Assembly: GCA_016866335.1 (NCBI GenBank)
Contig: VGMT01000025.1
Coordinates: 1-34,060 of the forward strand
Direction: 5' to 3'
Source of the DNA: Bacteroidota bacterium
Lineage (GTDB): Bacteria; Bacteroidota; Bacteroidia; CAIKAF01
Length of the DNA stretch: 34,060 nt
The notes below the pieces were generated by a model that saw nothing but the letters and a program-made list of their open reading frames with translations, ran no database searches and had not been told where the DNA came from. Both the position numbers and the translations under genes were made by a program. Positions 8,707-17,439 of the stretch are shown in pieces. The number at the start of each line of letters is the position of its first letter. Within the stretch, counting starts at the first letter, position 1.

Positions 8707-10941
8707 ATGATTACAGGGGCGGAAGATCCAGGCAGAATTGCCGAATTTTTTGTGAATCAAACCGGAAGGCATGTGTTTTTGACCGGAAAGGCAGGAACAG
8801 GAAAAACCACGTTTTTGCACCGAATTAAAGCCAATCCCCCTAAGCCTTTGCTGGTTACAGCCCCTACCGGCATTGCGGCATTGAACGCCGGTGGAGTAAC
8901 CTTGCATTCCCAGTTTCAGCTACCCTTAACCGGATTTATTCCGGCCCAGCGCGACATGGTGGTGATGGGCGCCCTGGCCTTTGAAACCCAATCTACCCTG
9001 ACCCGACGAATTCGGCTTTCGGCCCTGAAACGAAAAGCCATTCGCAGCGCAGATTTATTGGTTATTGACGAGGTGAGTATGCTGCGTGCCGATACCTTAG
9101 ATGCCATTGACCAGGTTTTGCGTTGGGTTCGGAAAAGCCGGCAAACCTTCGGAGGTATGCAAGTGCTTTTTATAGGAGATTTAATGCAGCTGCCCCCCGT
9201 TGTTAAAGACGAAGAATGGGAAGTATTAAGGGGCTATTATCCCGATGGATTGTACTTTTTTCAGGCCCATGCCCTGCGCGAAGAACCACCGGTGCACATT
9301 GAACTGACCAAAATATACCGGCAAACCGACCCCGATTTTGTGGCTCTTCTGAACCGACTTCGGTACAACGAGCCTACGCCTGCCGACATAGAACGGCTAA
9401 ACCAACATTTTAATCCGAATTTCACACCCGATTACTCGGAATCGTACATTACACTGACCACCCACAATTGGATGGCGGCCCGAATGAACGAGCAAGAACT
9501 GCGTGCCATTCCCGAAGAGCCTTACGTGTACCCTGCTTTTGTAAAGGGCGAATTTCCGGAAAGCATGTATCCTTGCGATCCCAAACTGGTGTTGAAAGAA
9601 GGAGCTCAGGTGATGTTTATTAAAAACGATTTTAGTGGCGAGGGGCGGTACTACAACGGAAAACTGGCGAAAGTGTATTCCCTGTCAAAAAATAGCGTGT
9701 ACGTAAAAACCGAAGATGGCTTGCGGCTTGAGGTAGAACCCCACGTATGGGAAAACATCAGGTACAGCGTTGACAACGCTACCGGCAGCATACGGCAAGA
9801 AGTTATTGGAAGCTACACCCAATTTCCCCTGCGTTTGGCCTGGGCCATCACCATCCACAAAAGTCAAGGTTTGACCTTTGAGCGGGCCATTTTAGATGTG
9901 AACAATATTTTTGCCTCTGGACAAAGCTATGTAGCCTTATCGCGCCTAACCGGATTGCAGGGCTTGGTGCTGTTGTCGCCCTTTCCGAATCGGGGCATTG
10001 AAGTGCCCAAAACCTTGACCGAATTTGAGCAGGGCAGGCCCGATTCCGAAAGCTTGAAGCACATGTTTGTGGAGGCCTCTGCTGCCTATGCTCTGAATTT
10101 GGCCATGGGCTCGTATTCTTTGTTGGGTTGCATCCGCGAAATTCGAGATTTCCGTGAAGCCGCCGAAGAAGCCGCCCATTCTGAAGGCTATGCCTTGGGT
10201 AGCCGCTTGTTGGAAACCTTGTATCCGCTTCAAGAGGTGGCCGAACGCTTTCAGCAGCAACTTAGAACCCATTCAAGGCAAGGCATAAGTGCTGCCTTGT
10301 TGGAACGGCTTCAGGCGGCCGAAGGCTATTTTTTGCCTCCTTTAATAAAAGTCAACAGCGAATTGTACCGAGCCATTCAGCAGCCTAAAAAACTAAAAAA
10401 GGTGCTGAACGAAGCCGAATCGCTGGATCAGGTGCTGTTTTCGCAAATACGGAACATGCAGCGTTGCCGATGCATTGTAGAAACCGTATTGAGCCAAGCT
10501 CCCATAGACGAAGATCGGTTGAAAGCTATTTTGCAGCCAGAATGGAGAAAAACCTTGGTTGCTCAAGGGGCAGGGTCAAAAGAAAAGAAACCGGTCGAGG
10601 CCAAGCCGAAACAGGCTCCCAAGCCCAAGGGCGAAACCGTAATGGAAAGTTTGAATTTGTATTTGGAAGGAAAAAGTATTGCTCAGATTGCCAGCGAGCG
10701 GGGCTTTGTAGAATCAACCATTTGGAACCATTTGGCCAAGGCTGTGGTGGCGGGGCAATTGGCCGAGCAAGACTTGTTTATTACCCCCGAACAGCGGAAT
10801 TGGCTCAGCATAGCCTACCAGAACAAAGAGCTGGATTTAACGGCCTTAAAGCAAGCCATGTCCGACCAGCCTGAATTCCACGTGGTTCGAGCGTTGAAAA
10901 CCATTGTGTCGGCCGGCGACGTGGCAGAGGAAAAGAAATAA
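8707..10941 (+). CDS. PIF1-like superfamily 1 helicase with C-terminal RecQ-type HTH domain
   Basis: This 744-residue protein begins with a nucleotide-binding domain. Walker A is GKAGTGKTT at residues 27-35, followed by APTGIAALNAGG. Walker B is LLVIDEVSM near 117-125, and FIGDLMQLPPV is the motif III region typical of PIF1/RecD-type SF1B helicases. Motifs V and VI are visible as ITIHKSQGLTFERAILD and YVALSRLTGLQG (about 380-420). A helical middle region is followed by a basic, proline-rich linker (about 615-635). A compact HTH follows (SLNLYLEGKSIAQIASERG, about 637-690), resembling the helix-turn-helix seen at the C-terminus of RecQ proteins. Role: DNA unwinding in replication or repair. 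It is transcribed alone from its own promoter, and a hairpin repeat follows its stop. Confidence 0.88.
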   Translation: MITGAEDPGRIAEFFVNQTGRHVFLTGKAGTGKTTFLHRIKANPPKPLLVTAPTGIAALNAGGVTLHSQFQLPLTGFIPAQRDMVVMGALAFETQSTLTRRIRLSALKRKAIRSADLLVIDEVSMLRADTLDAIDQVLRWVRKSRQTFGGMQVLFIGDLMQLPPVVKDEEWEVLRGYYPDGLYFFQAHALREEPPVHIELTKIYRQTDPDFVALLNRLRYNEPTPADIERLNQHFNPNFTPDYSESYITLTTHNWMAARMNEQELRAIPEEPYVYPAFVKGEFPESMYPCDPKLVLKEGAQVMFIKNDFSGEGRYYNGKLAKVYSLSKNSVYVKTEDGLRLEVEPHVWENIRYSVDNATGSIRQEVIGSYTQFPLRLAWAITIHKSQGLTFERAILDVNNIFASGQSYVALSRLTGLQGLVLLSPFPNRGIEVPKTLTEFEQGRPDSESLKHMFVEASAAYALNLAMGSYSLLGCIREIRDFREAAEEAAHSEGYALGSRLLETLYPLQEVAERFQQQLRTHSRQGISAALLERLQAAEGYFLPPLIKVNSELYRAIQQPKKLKKVLNEAESLDQVLFSQIRNMQRCRCIVETVLSQAPIDEDRLKAILQPEWRKTLVAQGAGSKEKKPVEAKPKQAPKPKGETVMESLNLYLEGKSIAQIASERGFVESTIWNHLAKAVVAGQLAEQDLFITPEQRNWLSIAYQNKELDLTALKQAMSDQPEFHVVRALKTIVSAGDVAEEKK

Positions 10942-11002
10942 GGAAGAATATTGGTTTAAGACGTTTTTGTGCTTTCGCAAGTTTAATGGGGCCAGGCCAC
11001 CC

Positions 11003-11146
11003 GCGGCCCGGATAGAGCAGGGTAGCGCGCAGCAACGGCGGCCCAGGGCAGCGTGCGCCGGCAGGGCGACCTTGGGAGCCACTGCGGGCCCACTGCTGCC
11101 CAGGGCGCCGGGGCGCGTACTACCCGCGATAGCCGGAAAAGCCGCC
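11003..11146 (-). repeat. R1 hairpin element, copy B (most diverged)
   Basis: This 144-bp GC-rich element lies between the convergent helicase and DUF4292-like genes. On the minus strand it starts GGGCGGCTTTTCCGGC and carries the core GGCTCCCAAGGTCGC at its centre (11066-11080 on the plus strand). Its two arms, around GCAGGGTAGCGCGC and GCGCGTACTACCCGC, are complementary to each other but unlike those of other copies. It could act as a two-way terminator here. Confidence 0.75.
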
Positions 11147-11157
11147 CAAAATTGGAA

Positions 11158-11973
11158 TTATTTGCCCCCAAATTCGCTTAAATTGAAGCGCGGATAGGCG
11201 TCGGGAACCGTGAAAGGGAAGTCGAACGGGCCCTGCAATTGAACCCGCTGCATGTCCAATACAATGGAGATGTCTTTGCCGTTGGCTTGGGTAGAAATGC
11301 TGATTTTTCCGGGCCACAATTGCTTGTCGATGGGGTGGTAGCCTGTGAATTCCATGCGGATGCGCTGCTTTTCGGCCGAACGAACAATCAGGCTTTCGCT
11401 TAAACGGCCTAAGCCAAAAAAGCGCAAACGTTGTCCGTCAACTTGGTTGCTTTCGGGCTCCTCCATTCGACCAAAGGTGCTCAGAACCGTTTCGTTATCG
11501 GCCTGAAAGGCCGAAAAACGGTCTCGGGATTGAAGCAAAAAAGGGTAACCCCAAACAATGTTTTGAAGTTCAGCCAAGCCGCTTTCTGGGCCTAGCCAAG
11601 CGGTGGCCTGCCGAACCGAACCCCAGTAGTATTTTTTGTTTAACAGGTCCAAAACCTGGGCCGTATCGTTGACAATGATGATGCGAAATACCTCGATAAT
11701 GGCAATGTCGGGTTTGATTGACAGCCAAATAAGGCTGTCGTTGCGCATGCGCAGCCTACCTTTGGCGGCAAAGCGCTCATCGCCCACCCGAATGTCGGCG
11801 TTAAATTTGGCTTCCAACCAGTCCCATTCTGGGCGGTTGCTTAGCAAGGAATCGAATTGTTTTTGTATGGCTAAATTCGCCTCGTTCATTTCCTGCAAAG
11901 GCTTTCGGGCCTTTGGAGCAACGCAGCTAATGCACAGAACCAAGACCATCATAAAGCCAAAACGCATGCTCAT
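11158..11973 (-). CDS. DUF4292-like lipoprotein
   Basis: This 271-residue outer-envelope lipoprotein has a signal ending in a lipobox (MSMRFGFMMVLVLCISC, Cys17). The body fits the Bacteroidota DUF4292 family: an early strand pair around FNADIRVGDERFAAKGRLRM, then the hallmark NDSLIWLSIKP, and a later VLDLLNKKYYWG stretch. It resembles the LolA/LolB fold group by pattern, but its role is not established. The ATG overlaps the TGA of the upstream TPR gene (ATGA), so the two are translationally coupled. From memory, nucleotidyltransferase, TPR protein and DUF4292 in this order is a conserved arrangement often followed by a murein hydrolase activator; that gene is missing here and a hairpin element follows instead. 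Confidence 0.8.
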   Translation of the reverse strand: MSMRFGFMMVLVLCISCVAPKARKPLQEMNEANLAIQKQFDSLLSNRPEWDWLEAKFNADIRVGDERFAAKGRLRMRNDSLIWLSIKPDIAIIEVFRIIIVNDTAQVLDLLNKKYYWGSVRQATAWLGPESGLAELQNIVWGYPFLLQSRDRFSAFQADNETVLSTFGRMEEPESNQVDGQRLRFFGLGRLSESLIVRSAEKQRIRMEFTGYHPIDKQLWPGKISISTQANGKDISIVLDMQRVQLQGPFDFPFTVPDAYPRFNLSEFGGK

Positions 11974-13661
11974 GGAATTTCAGACAAAGATGATAGTTTA
12001 TCTTGAAGGTGCCCTATTAGCAGAGGCTGAAATTGAATGGCTTTTTGGTAGGCGGTAAGGGCCGATTTTTTCTCGCCCATAGACAGCAGGGCATCGCCCA
12101 GCCATTCAAGGGCAATGCTTTCGCTGTTCCCAGTGCTTTCAAGGGCTTGGAGCAAGGTGGTTTTTAATTCGGCAGACCCGCCCTTTCGCGATTGCAGCAG
12201 CCACCGGGCCGAACGGACCAATAGGGTTTCGCCTTGTTTTTCGGCAAAGGTCAGTAGGTCGTTTTGAATTTGGGAATCGGTGCCCGACGTTAAAAAAGAA
12301 AGGTAAATACGAAGTTGAACCAAATCGGCATCGTAGCCCACCAAATCCAAGCCTCGGGTAATTTCGGTCTGAGCCCGGTCGTATTGATGCAATTCTGCGT
12401 AGGCGATGGCCTTTTCTTGAAAGAATTTTAGCCGCTTGCTGGCATCGGATGCGCTTAGGTACACCTCCCCGCTTTTTAGCTGTTCTAAGGCCGTTTCATA
12501 TTGTCCGTTTTTATTCAAAGCCAACCCAAAATACAGGTAGGCTCCAGCGTTAGCGGGGAACAATTCGGCCATTTTTTCGGCGGTTTTCAGGGCTTGCTTC
12601 CACTCCCGTTGGAGCAATTCCAATTGGATTAACTGAAAGTAAACCTTTTGGTTGGGTGCCGCCGAGGCCAGGTGCCGCCGAAACCAAAATATGGCCGTAT
12701 CTATTTTCCCTTCGCACAGATACACGTCGCCCAAGGTCGAAAAAGCAATGGGGTCTGCACCGTGCATGCGTTCTAAAATCTGCCCCATTTCCCAGACTTG
12801 CTTTCGGTGGCGTTCGGTTTTTGCCCCCTCGTCAATCATTGCTTTTAGTATCGCAATTTTGTAGGCAACCGAAACCCCCTCTTGATTAAAACCGCACCTA
12901 AGGGCGGCTGTAGCCGAATCCAACAGCCCTTGCTTTTCCATAAGCTTGGCCATGGCGAAATGCACTTTTTCGTCGTCGGGGTGTTCAGCGGCGAGTTTTC
13001 TATAACAGGATTCCGATTTCTTCCATTGCATAGAAATTTCATATGCTTCGCCCAAGGAACCCAACACCAAAGCACTGCTTGGAAATTGATGCTGCAGTTT
13101 TTCAATGGCTTTTTGGTATTTTTTAGGTTGTTTTATACTGCGGCAGCGTTTCAATTCCATTCTCAGGGCATCGGCTTGGTATTCGGGTTGCTGAATAAAC
13201 CGTGCTATCCATTGGTTCAACTTTTTTTTGTTGTTCAACCCAATCCAAATTTCAGCGGCCTCAATGGCTTGTTCAAAATCATTGTTCCGGTCAAAAAGCC
13301 TCATTTTCAGTTCGGCAGCTTCCGCATTCCTGTTTACCCTTTCCAACAAATCAATCAGGGAATACATAAACCAGGGTTCGTTGGGCTGCAGGCTCAAGGC
13401 TTTTTGAGCAAAAGGCAGAGCCATATCGGGATTTTTTTCGCTAAGCAGGCGGGCAACTTCGTGCGGGGGGGCGGCCTCTTGAGGGTATTTGGTGCACAAT
13501 TCCAAATACATGTCTAAGGCTTGGCGGTGGTTTTGCAGTATTTTCTGGGTGGTAGCGTCGTAAAAGGCCTGTTTAAAGGCCACTTGAGCTTCGGTTTCCT
13601 GTGCCTGAAGGCCTAGGGCCAAAAAGCAGAGACAAATGGCAGCATATAAATTAGCCCTCAT
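11970..13661 (-). CDS. Exported tetratricopeptide-repeat protein
   Basis: I chose the ATG at 13661 (563 residues) because it opens a clear signal peptide (MRANLYAAICLCFLALGLQA, then QETEAQ). The ATG at 13703 adds 14 residues without signal character. The rest is almost wholly helical repeats. TPR-like pairs with the spaced A, Y and P pattern are visible, for example ALDMYLELCTKYPQEAAPP, AQKALSLQPNEPWFMYSL, AEKMAELFPANAGAYLYFG and YQKAIQFQPLL. TPR proteins of this sort serve as periplasmic or outer-membrane scaffolds. The gene overlaps the nucleotidyltransferase upstream by 11 bp and the lipoprotein downstream by 4 bp, so the three form one operon. No catalytic domain is seen. Confidence 0.85.
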   Translation of the reverse strand: MRANLYAAICLCFLALGLQAQETEAQVAFKQAFYDATTQKILQNHRQALDMYLELCTKYPQEAAPPHEVARLLSEKNPDMALPFAQKALSLQPNEPWFMYSLIDLLERVNRNAEAAELKMRLFDRNNDFEQAIEAAEIWIGLNNKKKLNQWIARFIQQPEYQADALRMELKRCRSIKQPKKYQKAIEKLQHQFPSSALVLGSLGEAYEISMQWKKSESCYRKLAAEHPDDEKVHFAMAKLMEKQGLLDSATAALRCGFNQEGVSVAYKIAILKAMIDEGAKTERHRKQVWEMGQILERMHGADPIAFSTLGDVYLCEGKIDTAIFWFRRHLASAAPNQKVYFQLIQLELLQREWKQALKTAEKMAELFPANAGAYLYFGLALNKNGQYETALEQLKSGEVYLSASDASKRLKFFQEKAIAYAELHQYDRAQTEITRGLDLVGYDADLVQLRIYLSFLTSGTDSQIQNDLLTFAEKQGETLLVRSARWLLQSRKGGSAELKTTLLQALESTGNSESIALEWLGDALLSMGEKKSALTAYQKAIQFQPLLIGHLQDKLSSLSEIP

Positions 13662-14658
13662 GCGTGGAATAATCGCCCAGAGAGTAATTCCCAGCTTTTC
13701 CATTTAAACGGGCATGGTTGCCAATCATGGAATCGCTAAGCACCACATTTTGCACCGATGTATGCTCTTGAACAATGCTGTTTTTTAGCACCGAACGGCG
13801 AATATGGCTATGCGCCCCAATCGAGGCATGGGGTCCCAGCACAGATTGTTCAATCCGGGCACCGGCTCCAATGTAGCAAGGCGGAATAATGATCGAGTCG
13901 ATAATTTGGGCATCGGTTGAAACCAGGGTTTCCCGCCGTTGAATCAGTTCCAGCATGCGCTGGTTGGTGTACACGGTAGCGTCTTTGTTGCCGCAATCCA
14001 ACCATTCGGTAACCGCACCGGTTGCCCAACGAGCTCCCTGGGTGCGCATGTTTTCTAAGGCATCGGTTAGCTGGTATTCGCCCTTGGTTTTCAGGTCGTT
14101 GTTCAGCAAATATTCAATTTGGGTTTTGAGCCCCAGCCCGTTCTTTACAAAGTAAATTCCAATAATGGCCAGGTTTGAAACAAAGGTGTTGGGTTTTTCA
14201 ACCATTCCGTTGATGTAGCCTTCAGAATCCAACGTTACCACCCCAAAGGCCGAGGGGTCTTCAACTTCTTTCACCCAAATAATCCCGTCCTGTTGTACGT
14301 CCATTTTAAAATCGGCCGAAAACAAGGTGTCGGCAAAGGCAATAACCGTTGGGCCTTCTAAGAATTCTTGGCCGCAATACACGGCGTGGGCGGTGCCCAA
14401 GGCTTCTTCTTGATACCGAATGTGGCCGGTGGCACCTACCTGAGCTGCTGTTTCAAGCAAGCGTTGTTCCACGTCTTCCCCAAAATGCCCGGTTACAAAA
14501 ACAATGTTGTCGATTCGGTCTGGGCACACCCTTGCAATGTCTTCAACCAGCCGTTGAACAATGGGTTTTCCGGCAATGGGAATCAAGGGTTTTGGAATGG
14601 TAAGGGTATGTGGCCGCATGCGTTTGCCCATACCGGCCATGGGAATTATGATGTTCAT
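13651..14658 (-). CDS. Sugar-phosphate nucleotidyltransferase with C-terminal left-handed beta-helix
   Basis: This enzyme makes an NDP-sugar from NTP and a sugar 1-phosphate for cell-surface glycan synthesis. The start at 14658 (335 residues) puts the Rossmann strand first: MNIIIPMAGMGKRMRPHT, then IPKPL (residues 22-25). This gives the pyrophosphorylase signature GxGxRxxPxT and PKP. YQEEALGTAHAV and FADTLF (the metal aspartate) follow, then VEKP near residue 165 and WLDCGNK. From about residue 250, hexapeptide-type turns form a left-handed helix (IGAGARIEQSVLGPHASIGA, then more), as in glucose-1-phosphate thymidylyl- and mannose-1-phosphate guanylyltransferase relatives. The exact sugar and nucleotide cannot be fixed. 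It is first in the three-gene minus operon. Confidence 0.87.
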   Translation of the reverse strand: MNIIIPMAGMGKRMRPHTLTIPKPLIPIAGKPIVQRLVEDIARVCPDRIDNIVFVTGHFGEDVEQRLLETAAQVGATGHIRYQEEALGTAHAVYCGQEFLEGPTVIAFADTLFSADFKMDVQQDGIIWVKEVEDPSAFGVVTLDSEGYINGMVEKPNTFVSNLAIIGIYFVKNGLGLKTQIEYLLNNDLKTKGEYQLTDALENMRTQGARWATGAVTEWLDCGNKDATVYTNQRMLELIQRRETLVSTDAQIIDSIIIPPCYIGAGARIEQSVLGPHASIGAHSHIRRSVLKNSIVQEHTSVQNVVLSDSMIGNHARLNGKAGNYSLGDYSTHEG

Positions 14659-14754
14659 TTGAGCGTTTTCCGAGTCAATCAAACCACAAATTTAATAAAT
14701 TGAAGGAATGGGGGCTTGCCTAAGGTTTCGGCCTTTTTCATTGGATTGCATGGG

Positions 14755-14850
14755 CCGATAAATTAGCCAGGAATGCAGGAATGGCTGGGCATGTGGAGCC
14801 AGCAACTTGGTCGTAGATAAATTAGCCAAACAAACCTTGGGCGCTATAAT
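14755..14850 (-). repeat. Single inverted copy of the 87-bp repeat family (R2)
   Basis: Read on the minus strand, this segment matches the tandem unit at 30801-31112. It contains both GATAAATTAGCCA boxes, the GAATGCAGGAATG motif, the CTTGGTCGTAGATAAATT part and AACCTTGGGCG in the same order. It lies in the 301-bp gap between the divergent nucleotidyltransferase and membrane-protein genes. No gene is seen in that gap. Confidence 0.7.
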
Positions 14851-14909
14851 CGACCCAAGGAAATGCGCGGGGCTCGGTCGTTTTCGGTTGTTTTAACCTG
14901 TACTGCCTT

Positions 14910-14942
14910 TTGTTAGGTATTTTTTCAGAATGCTTACTTTTG
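14910..14942 (+). promoter_or_regulatory. Bacteroidota-type promoter for the orphan membrane protein
   Basis: TTG at 14910-14912, then 22 bp, then TACTTTTG at 14935-14942, which fits TAnnTTTG with the same spacing as the promoters at 7122 and 8635. It lies downstream of a possible ATG at 14930 and so favours the ATG at 14960 as the true start. Confidence 0.5.
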
Positions 14943-14959
14943 TTTTTTATGGTGCACTT

Positions 14960-15754
14960 ATGAATGCGCGTATTAATGCCTTTTTATCGGTTGTGTTAAC
15001 CTTCGCGGCTGCCACATGGCTGTGGTCGGTTTGTTCTTATTTTTTTCTTGATTTTTTGAAATTGCAACCTGGTTTTGCCTGGGGTTCGGTCAATATACCG
15101 GCCGGAAATGCAGCTCAATTATCGGGTTCGGGCGCTGTTGGGTACTTTATAATGGCTCTTTTGGGTTTGCCTGTGTTGGATTTGGTTTTGGGATTGCTGG
15201 GCCGAAGCATCCGCGAAACGAACCATCCCCTACGTCCGGTTTTGATGTATTTTAGGGTGTTGGCATGGACTTGGCCTGGTGCGTTTTTGGGAAGCGCCTG
15301 GAACAAAGGCGGATTGGTTTCTAATGTACTGCAAGGCATGGGCTTAGGCCCCGATTTCTCCTTGATATTTTTGTTGCTTGGTTTTTCTATGTCAATGGTG
15401 GCAGGCATTTTGCTGGGCAAGGAAATGCTTCAGTTGAGCAACAGCGCAACCCTTTTGCAGACCAATATGGGTAAGGCGCGTATTGCGTTTCGGCATCAGG
15501 CCTTGCCCTTTCTTGTGCTGGCAATAATGGCTTATTACATGGGTAGGCGCAACACGGACCACCTGTTTTTTTGGTGGGCAGCGTTCACTGCCTTGGGCAC
15601 GGTAGGCAGTTCCCTGGCCCTGAGCTTTGGAATTGGTTCAGAAAAGCCGTCGGTGTATAAAAACTCTGTTTTTTACAAAATAGATTACCGTATTTTGGTT
15701 TTTGGGGTAGCGGCTTTGGGCTCATTTGTTCTGCTGTTTTTCAAATTGATTTGA
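14960..15754 (+). CDS. Polytopic membrane protein of unknown function
   Basis: I do not recognise this family. The 264-residue product has about six hydrophobic segments: near residues 6-30, 58-78, 96-115, 130-150, 180-197, 205-225 and 240-264, some of them weak. No metal-binding or catalytic motif stands out. The start at 14960 (MNARINAFLSVV) is preferred over 14930 because a good -7 box overlaps the first few codons of the longer form. It stands alone, with repeat R2 before it and R1 copy C after it. Base composition is like the core genes, unlike the AT-rich block that follows. Confidence 0.7.
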   Translation: MNARINAFLSVVLTFAAATWLWSVCSYFFLDFLKLQPGFAWGSVNIPAGNAAQLSGSGAVGYFIMALLGLPVLDLVLGLLGRSIRETNHPLRPVLMYFRVLAWTWPGAFLGSAWNKGGLVSNVLQGMGLGPDFSLIFLLLGFSMSMVAGILLGKEMLQLSNSATLLQTNMGKARIAFRHQALPFLVLAIMAYYMGRRNTDHLFFWWAAFTALGTVGSSLALSFGIGSEKPSVYKNSVFYKIDYRILVFGVAALGSFVLLFFKLI

Positions 15755-15787
15755 CCTTTTAAAGGAGTTTTCTGTAAGAATGATTTG

Positions 15788-15928
15788 GGCGGCAGCCGGG
15801 CTTTCACCGTTTGTCCGCGGTGGCCGTGTTTGGGCCCAGCCGGCTTGCGTGGGCTCCTAAAGTCGCCTCCGCGCCTGGCGGGCCCAGCCACGCCCACCTT
15901 GCGGGCAACCCGGTTCAATCCCTGCCGC
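15788..15928 (+). repeat. R1 hairpin element, copy C
   Basis: This 141-bp element begins GGCGGCAGCCGGGCTTTC and ends TTCAATCCCTGCCGC, with the core GGCTCCTAAAGTCGC at 15852-15866 in the exact centre. The arms (GGTGGCCGTGTTTGGGCCC and GGGCCCAGCCACGCCCACC) are complementary to each other, yet differ from those of copies A, D and E. It starts 34 bp after the stop of the membrane-protein gene. Confidence 0.85.
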
Positions 15929-16469
15929 AGCGCGCCCTGCCTAGAACAATGTTCCGATTCCAATTAGGGCATGTGGGTCCAGGCCCCCGACCACTACTTC
16001 GATGTAGAATCAGCGCAGTTTTAACATAATAAATAAAAACCTACTCAAAACCTACCCAAAGGCATTGGGCCCTCTTTTTCGACCCAGATCAAACTTAGGC
16101 CAAAACGAACAATCCAAAGGGTGGGGAGCTAGGACCTTGAGCGTTCAGGTAAAAGGGTAACCCCAAAAGCCCTAAGTGTTCATTTGAAAGAGTGATTCTA
16201 TGTTTGTGCAAATGTGAGCAACGCTAAACCTAGGCTCTCACTTTATGCATTTAGTTATTGAAGGCTTTCTTTTGACGATTTGTTAAAAATCAGTACATTT
16301 AATATCACGCATTAAGCCTTCGCCTATATAACCAAAGCGGCAGATTGGGGAGGTTTAATAGGGGGTATAAATGAGTTGCGCTCAAGGCTAAATGACGATA
16401 ACCAAACAAAAATTGACTGTCTGAAAGCATAAAAATCCTAATTCAAAGAACGATTAGACAACAATAAAA
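15929..16469. other. Gene-free stretch before the toxin-antitoxin cluster
   Basis: No convincing gene, RNA or terminator was seen in these 541 bp. Composition drops from GC-rich next to the repeat to AT-rich near the PIN toxin. It may hold decayed coding sequence and the promoter of the toxin operon, but no clear TAnnTTTG box with spaced TTG was found. Confidence 0.5.
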
Positions 16470-16934
16470 GTGAAACAACGATTATATATAGACACATCCG
16501 TTTTCGGTGGTCATTTTGACGAAGAGTTCAAAGACCATACTATTCCTCTTTTTCACAGAATTAAAGATGGAGAATTTATTGTTATTTACTCGACAGTTAC
16601 TCAGGACGAACTTGAAAACGCACCCGAAAAAGTAAAAGAACTTGTAAAAAGTCTCAGAGCTGACCTGACAGAGTTCATTGAAACAACAGAGGAAGCTATT
16701 GACTTGGCGACCGAATACATTTCTGAAAATGTTGTGGGACAAACAAGTTATGCAGACTGCTTACACATAGCTTTAGCGACAATAAACCGTGCAGACTTTT
16801 TGGTTAGCTGGAACTTCAAACACATAGTAAACCTTGAAAGAATAAGAGGCTACAACTCTATCAATATTAAAAACGGCTATAAGCAATTAGAAATACGTTC
16901 ACCAAGAGAATTTGAAAAATATGAAGACGACTGA
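16470..16934 (+). CDS. PIN-domain toxin (VapC-like RNase)
   Basis: This 154-residue protein fits the PIN nuclease fold. Acidic active-site candidates are Asp8 (LYIDTSVFGG), Glu47 (TQDELENAP), Asp96 (SYADCLHIALA) and Asp109 (RADFLVSWNF), in the usual order for VapC-type RNases that cleave tRNA or mRNA. The DTSVFGG opening and DFLVSWNFKHI ending match a PIN subgroup known from Bacteroidota and cyanobacteria. The start is GTG at 16470; no in-frame ATG would keep Asp8. A 50-residue basic or helical protein follows with a 14-bp overlap and is the likely antitoxin. AT-rich composition differs from the neighbouring core genes, which suggests acquisition. Confidence 0.85.
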   Translation: MKQRLYIDTSVFGGHFDEEFKDHTIPLFHRIKDGEFIVIYSTVTQDELENAPEKVKELVKSLRADLTEFIETTEEAIDLATEYISENVVGQTSYADCLHIALATINRADFLVSWNFKHIVNLERIRGYNSINIKNGYKQLEIRSPREFEKYEDD

Positions 16935-17073
16935 AAAAACATTTGACGCTGTAAAATTTATGCGTCAACAGCGGGATAAACTGAGTGAGAAGTTATCTAA
17001 GATGACAAAAGAAGAAATTTTAGAATACTTCAAGAAACGCAATGCACAGACGACAATAAAGCCCAGTGCATAA
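16921..17073 (+). CDS. Small probable antitoxin partner of the PIN toxin
   Basis: This 50-residue product starts MKTTEKTFDAVKFMRQQRD and ends KPSA. Its start overlaps the PIN gene by 14 bp, so the two are co-translated, in toxin-first order. The pattern KTFD-VK-MRQ...L..MTKEEILEYFKKR matches, from memory, the tiny partner proteins seen next to PIN toxins of this subgroup. It would fold as helices, with a C-terminal EEILEYFKKR helix likely to bind the toxin. There is no recognisable DNA-binding domain, so self-repression is not obvious. Confidence 0.75.
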   Translation: MKTTEKTFDAVKFMRQQRDKLSEKLSKMTKEEILEYFKKRNAQTTIKPSA

Positions 17074-17083
17074 TAGCGCGCAA

Positions 17084-17133
17084 GCGTCATAGCCCTGCCC
17101 CCGCTTATACGGGGCAACACAGGGCTACGATCG
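17084..17133. other. Nested inverted repeat downstream of the PIN module
   Basis: An outer pair TAGCCCTG (17090-17097) and CAGGGCTA (17120-17127) encloses an inner hairpin CCCCG-CTTATA-CGGGG (17099-17114), with looser pairing outside. No T-run follows, so a simple terminator is doubtful. It could be an RNA hairpin or a recombination site. Confidence 0.5.
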
Positions 17134-17439
17134 CCTACACGCAAAAACGTTACGGGCATGTTAAACAGACATAGCAAACAAAAGTCCATAATACGGGTTT
17201 GACAAAAGTTACGGATCAGTGCTACGCAAACATATTTGTGTTAAGTCAACCTTTGGGTATCCGCATCAATCCCGCAGTTTCGGGATGGTGAAAATCGCCA
17301 CCTTCGCCAAGCATTTGCCATATCGGAGTTTGGTCCGCTTACAGAAAAGGAAATACGCGAATGCAAACGTGTAAACCGTGAAACATTTCCTGATTAAAGG
17401 GCAGCTGCAAACACACCTCAAACCGTCCTAAACCCGCGC

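Noticed and set aside
12882-13517. 211-codon open frame antisense to the TPR gene
   Set aside because: The sense strand has TPR repeats and operon overlaps on both sides. The antisense product shows no domain.
17268-17397. Open frame reading toward ISEFGPLTEKEIRECKR
   Set aside because: It has no start codon and a stop just upstream, and I recognise no family. It may be a decayed fragment but cannot be supported.
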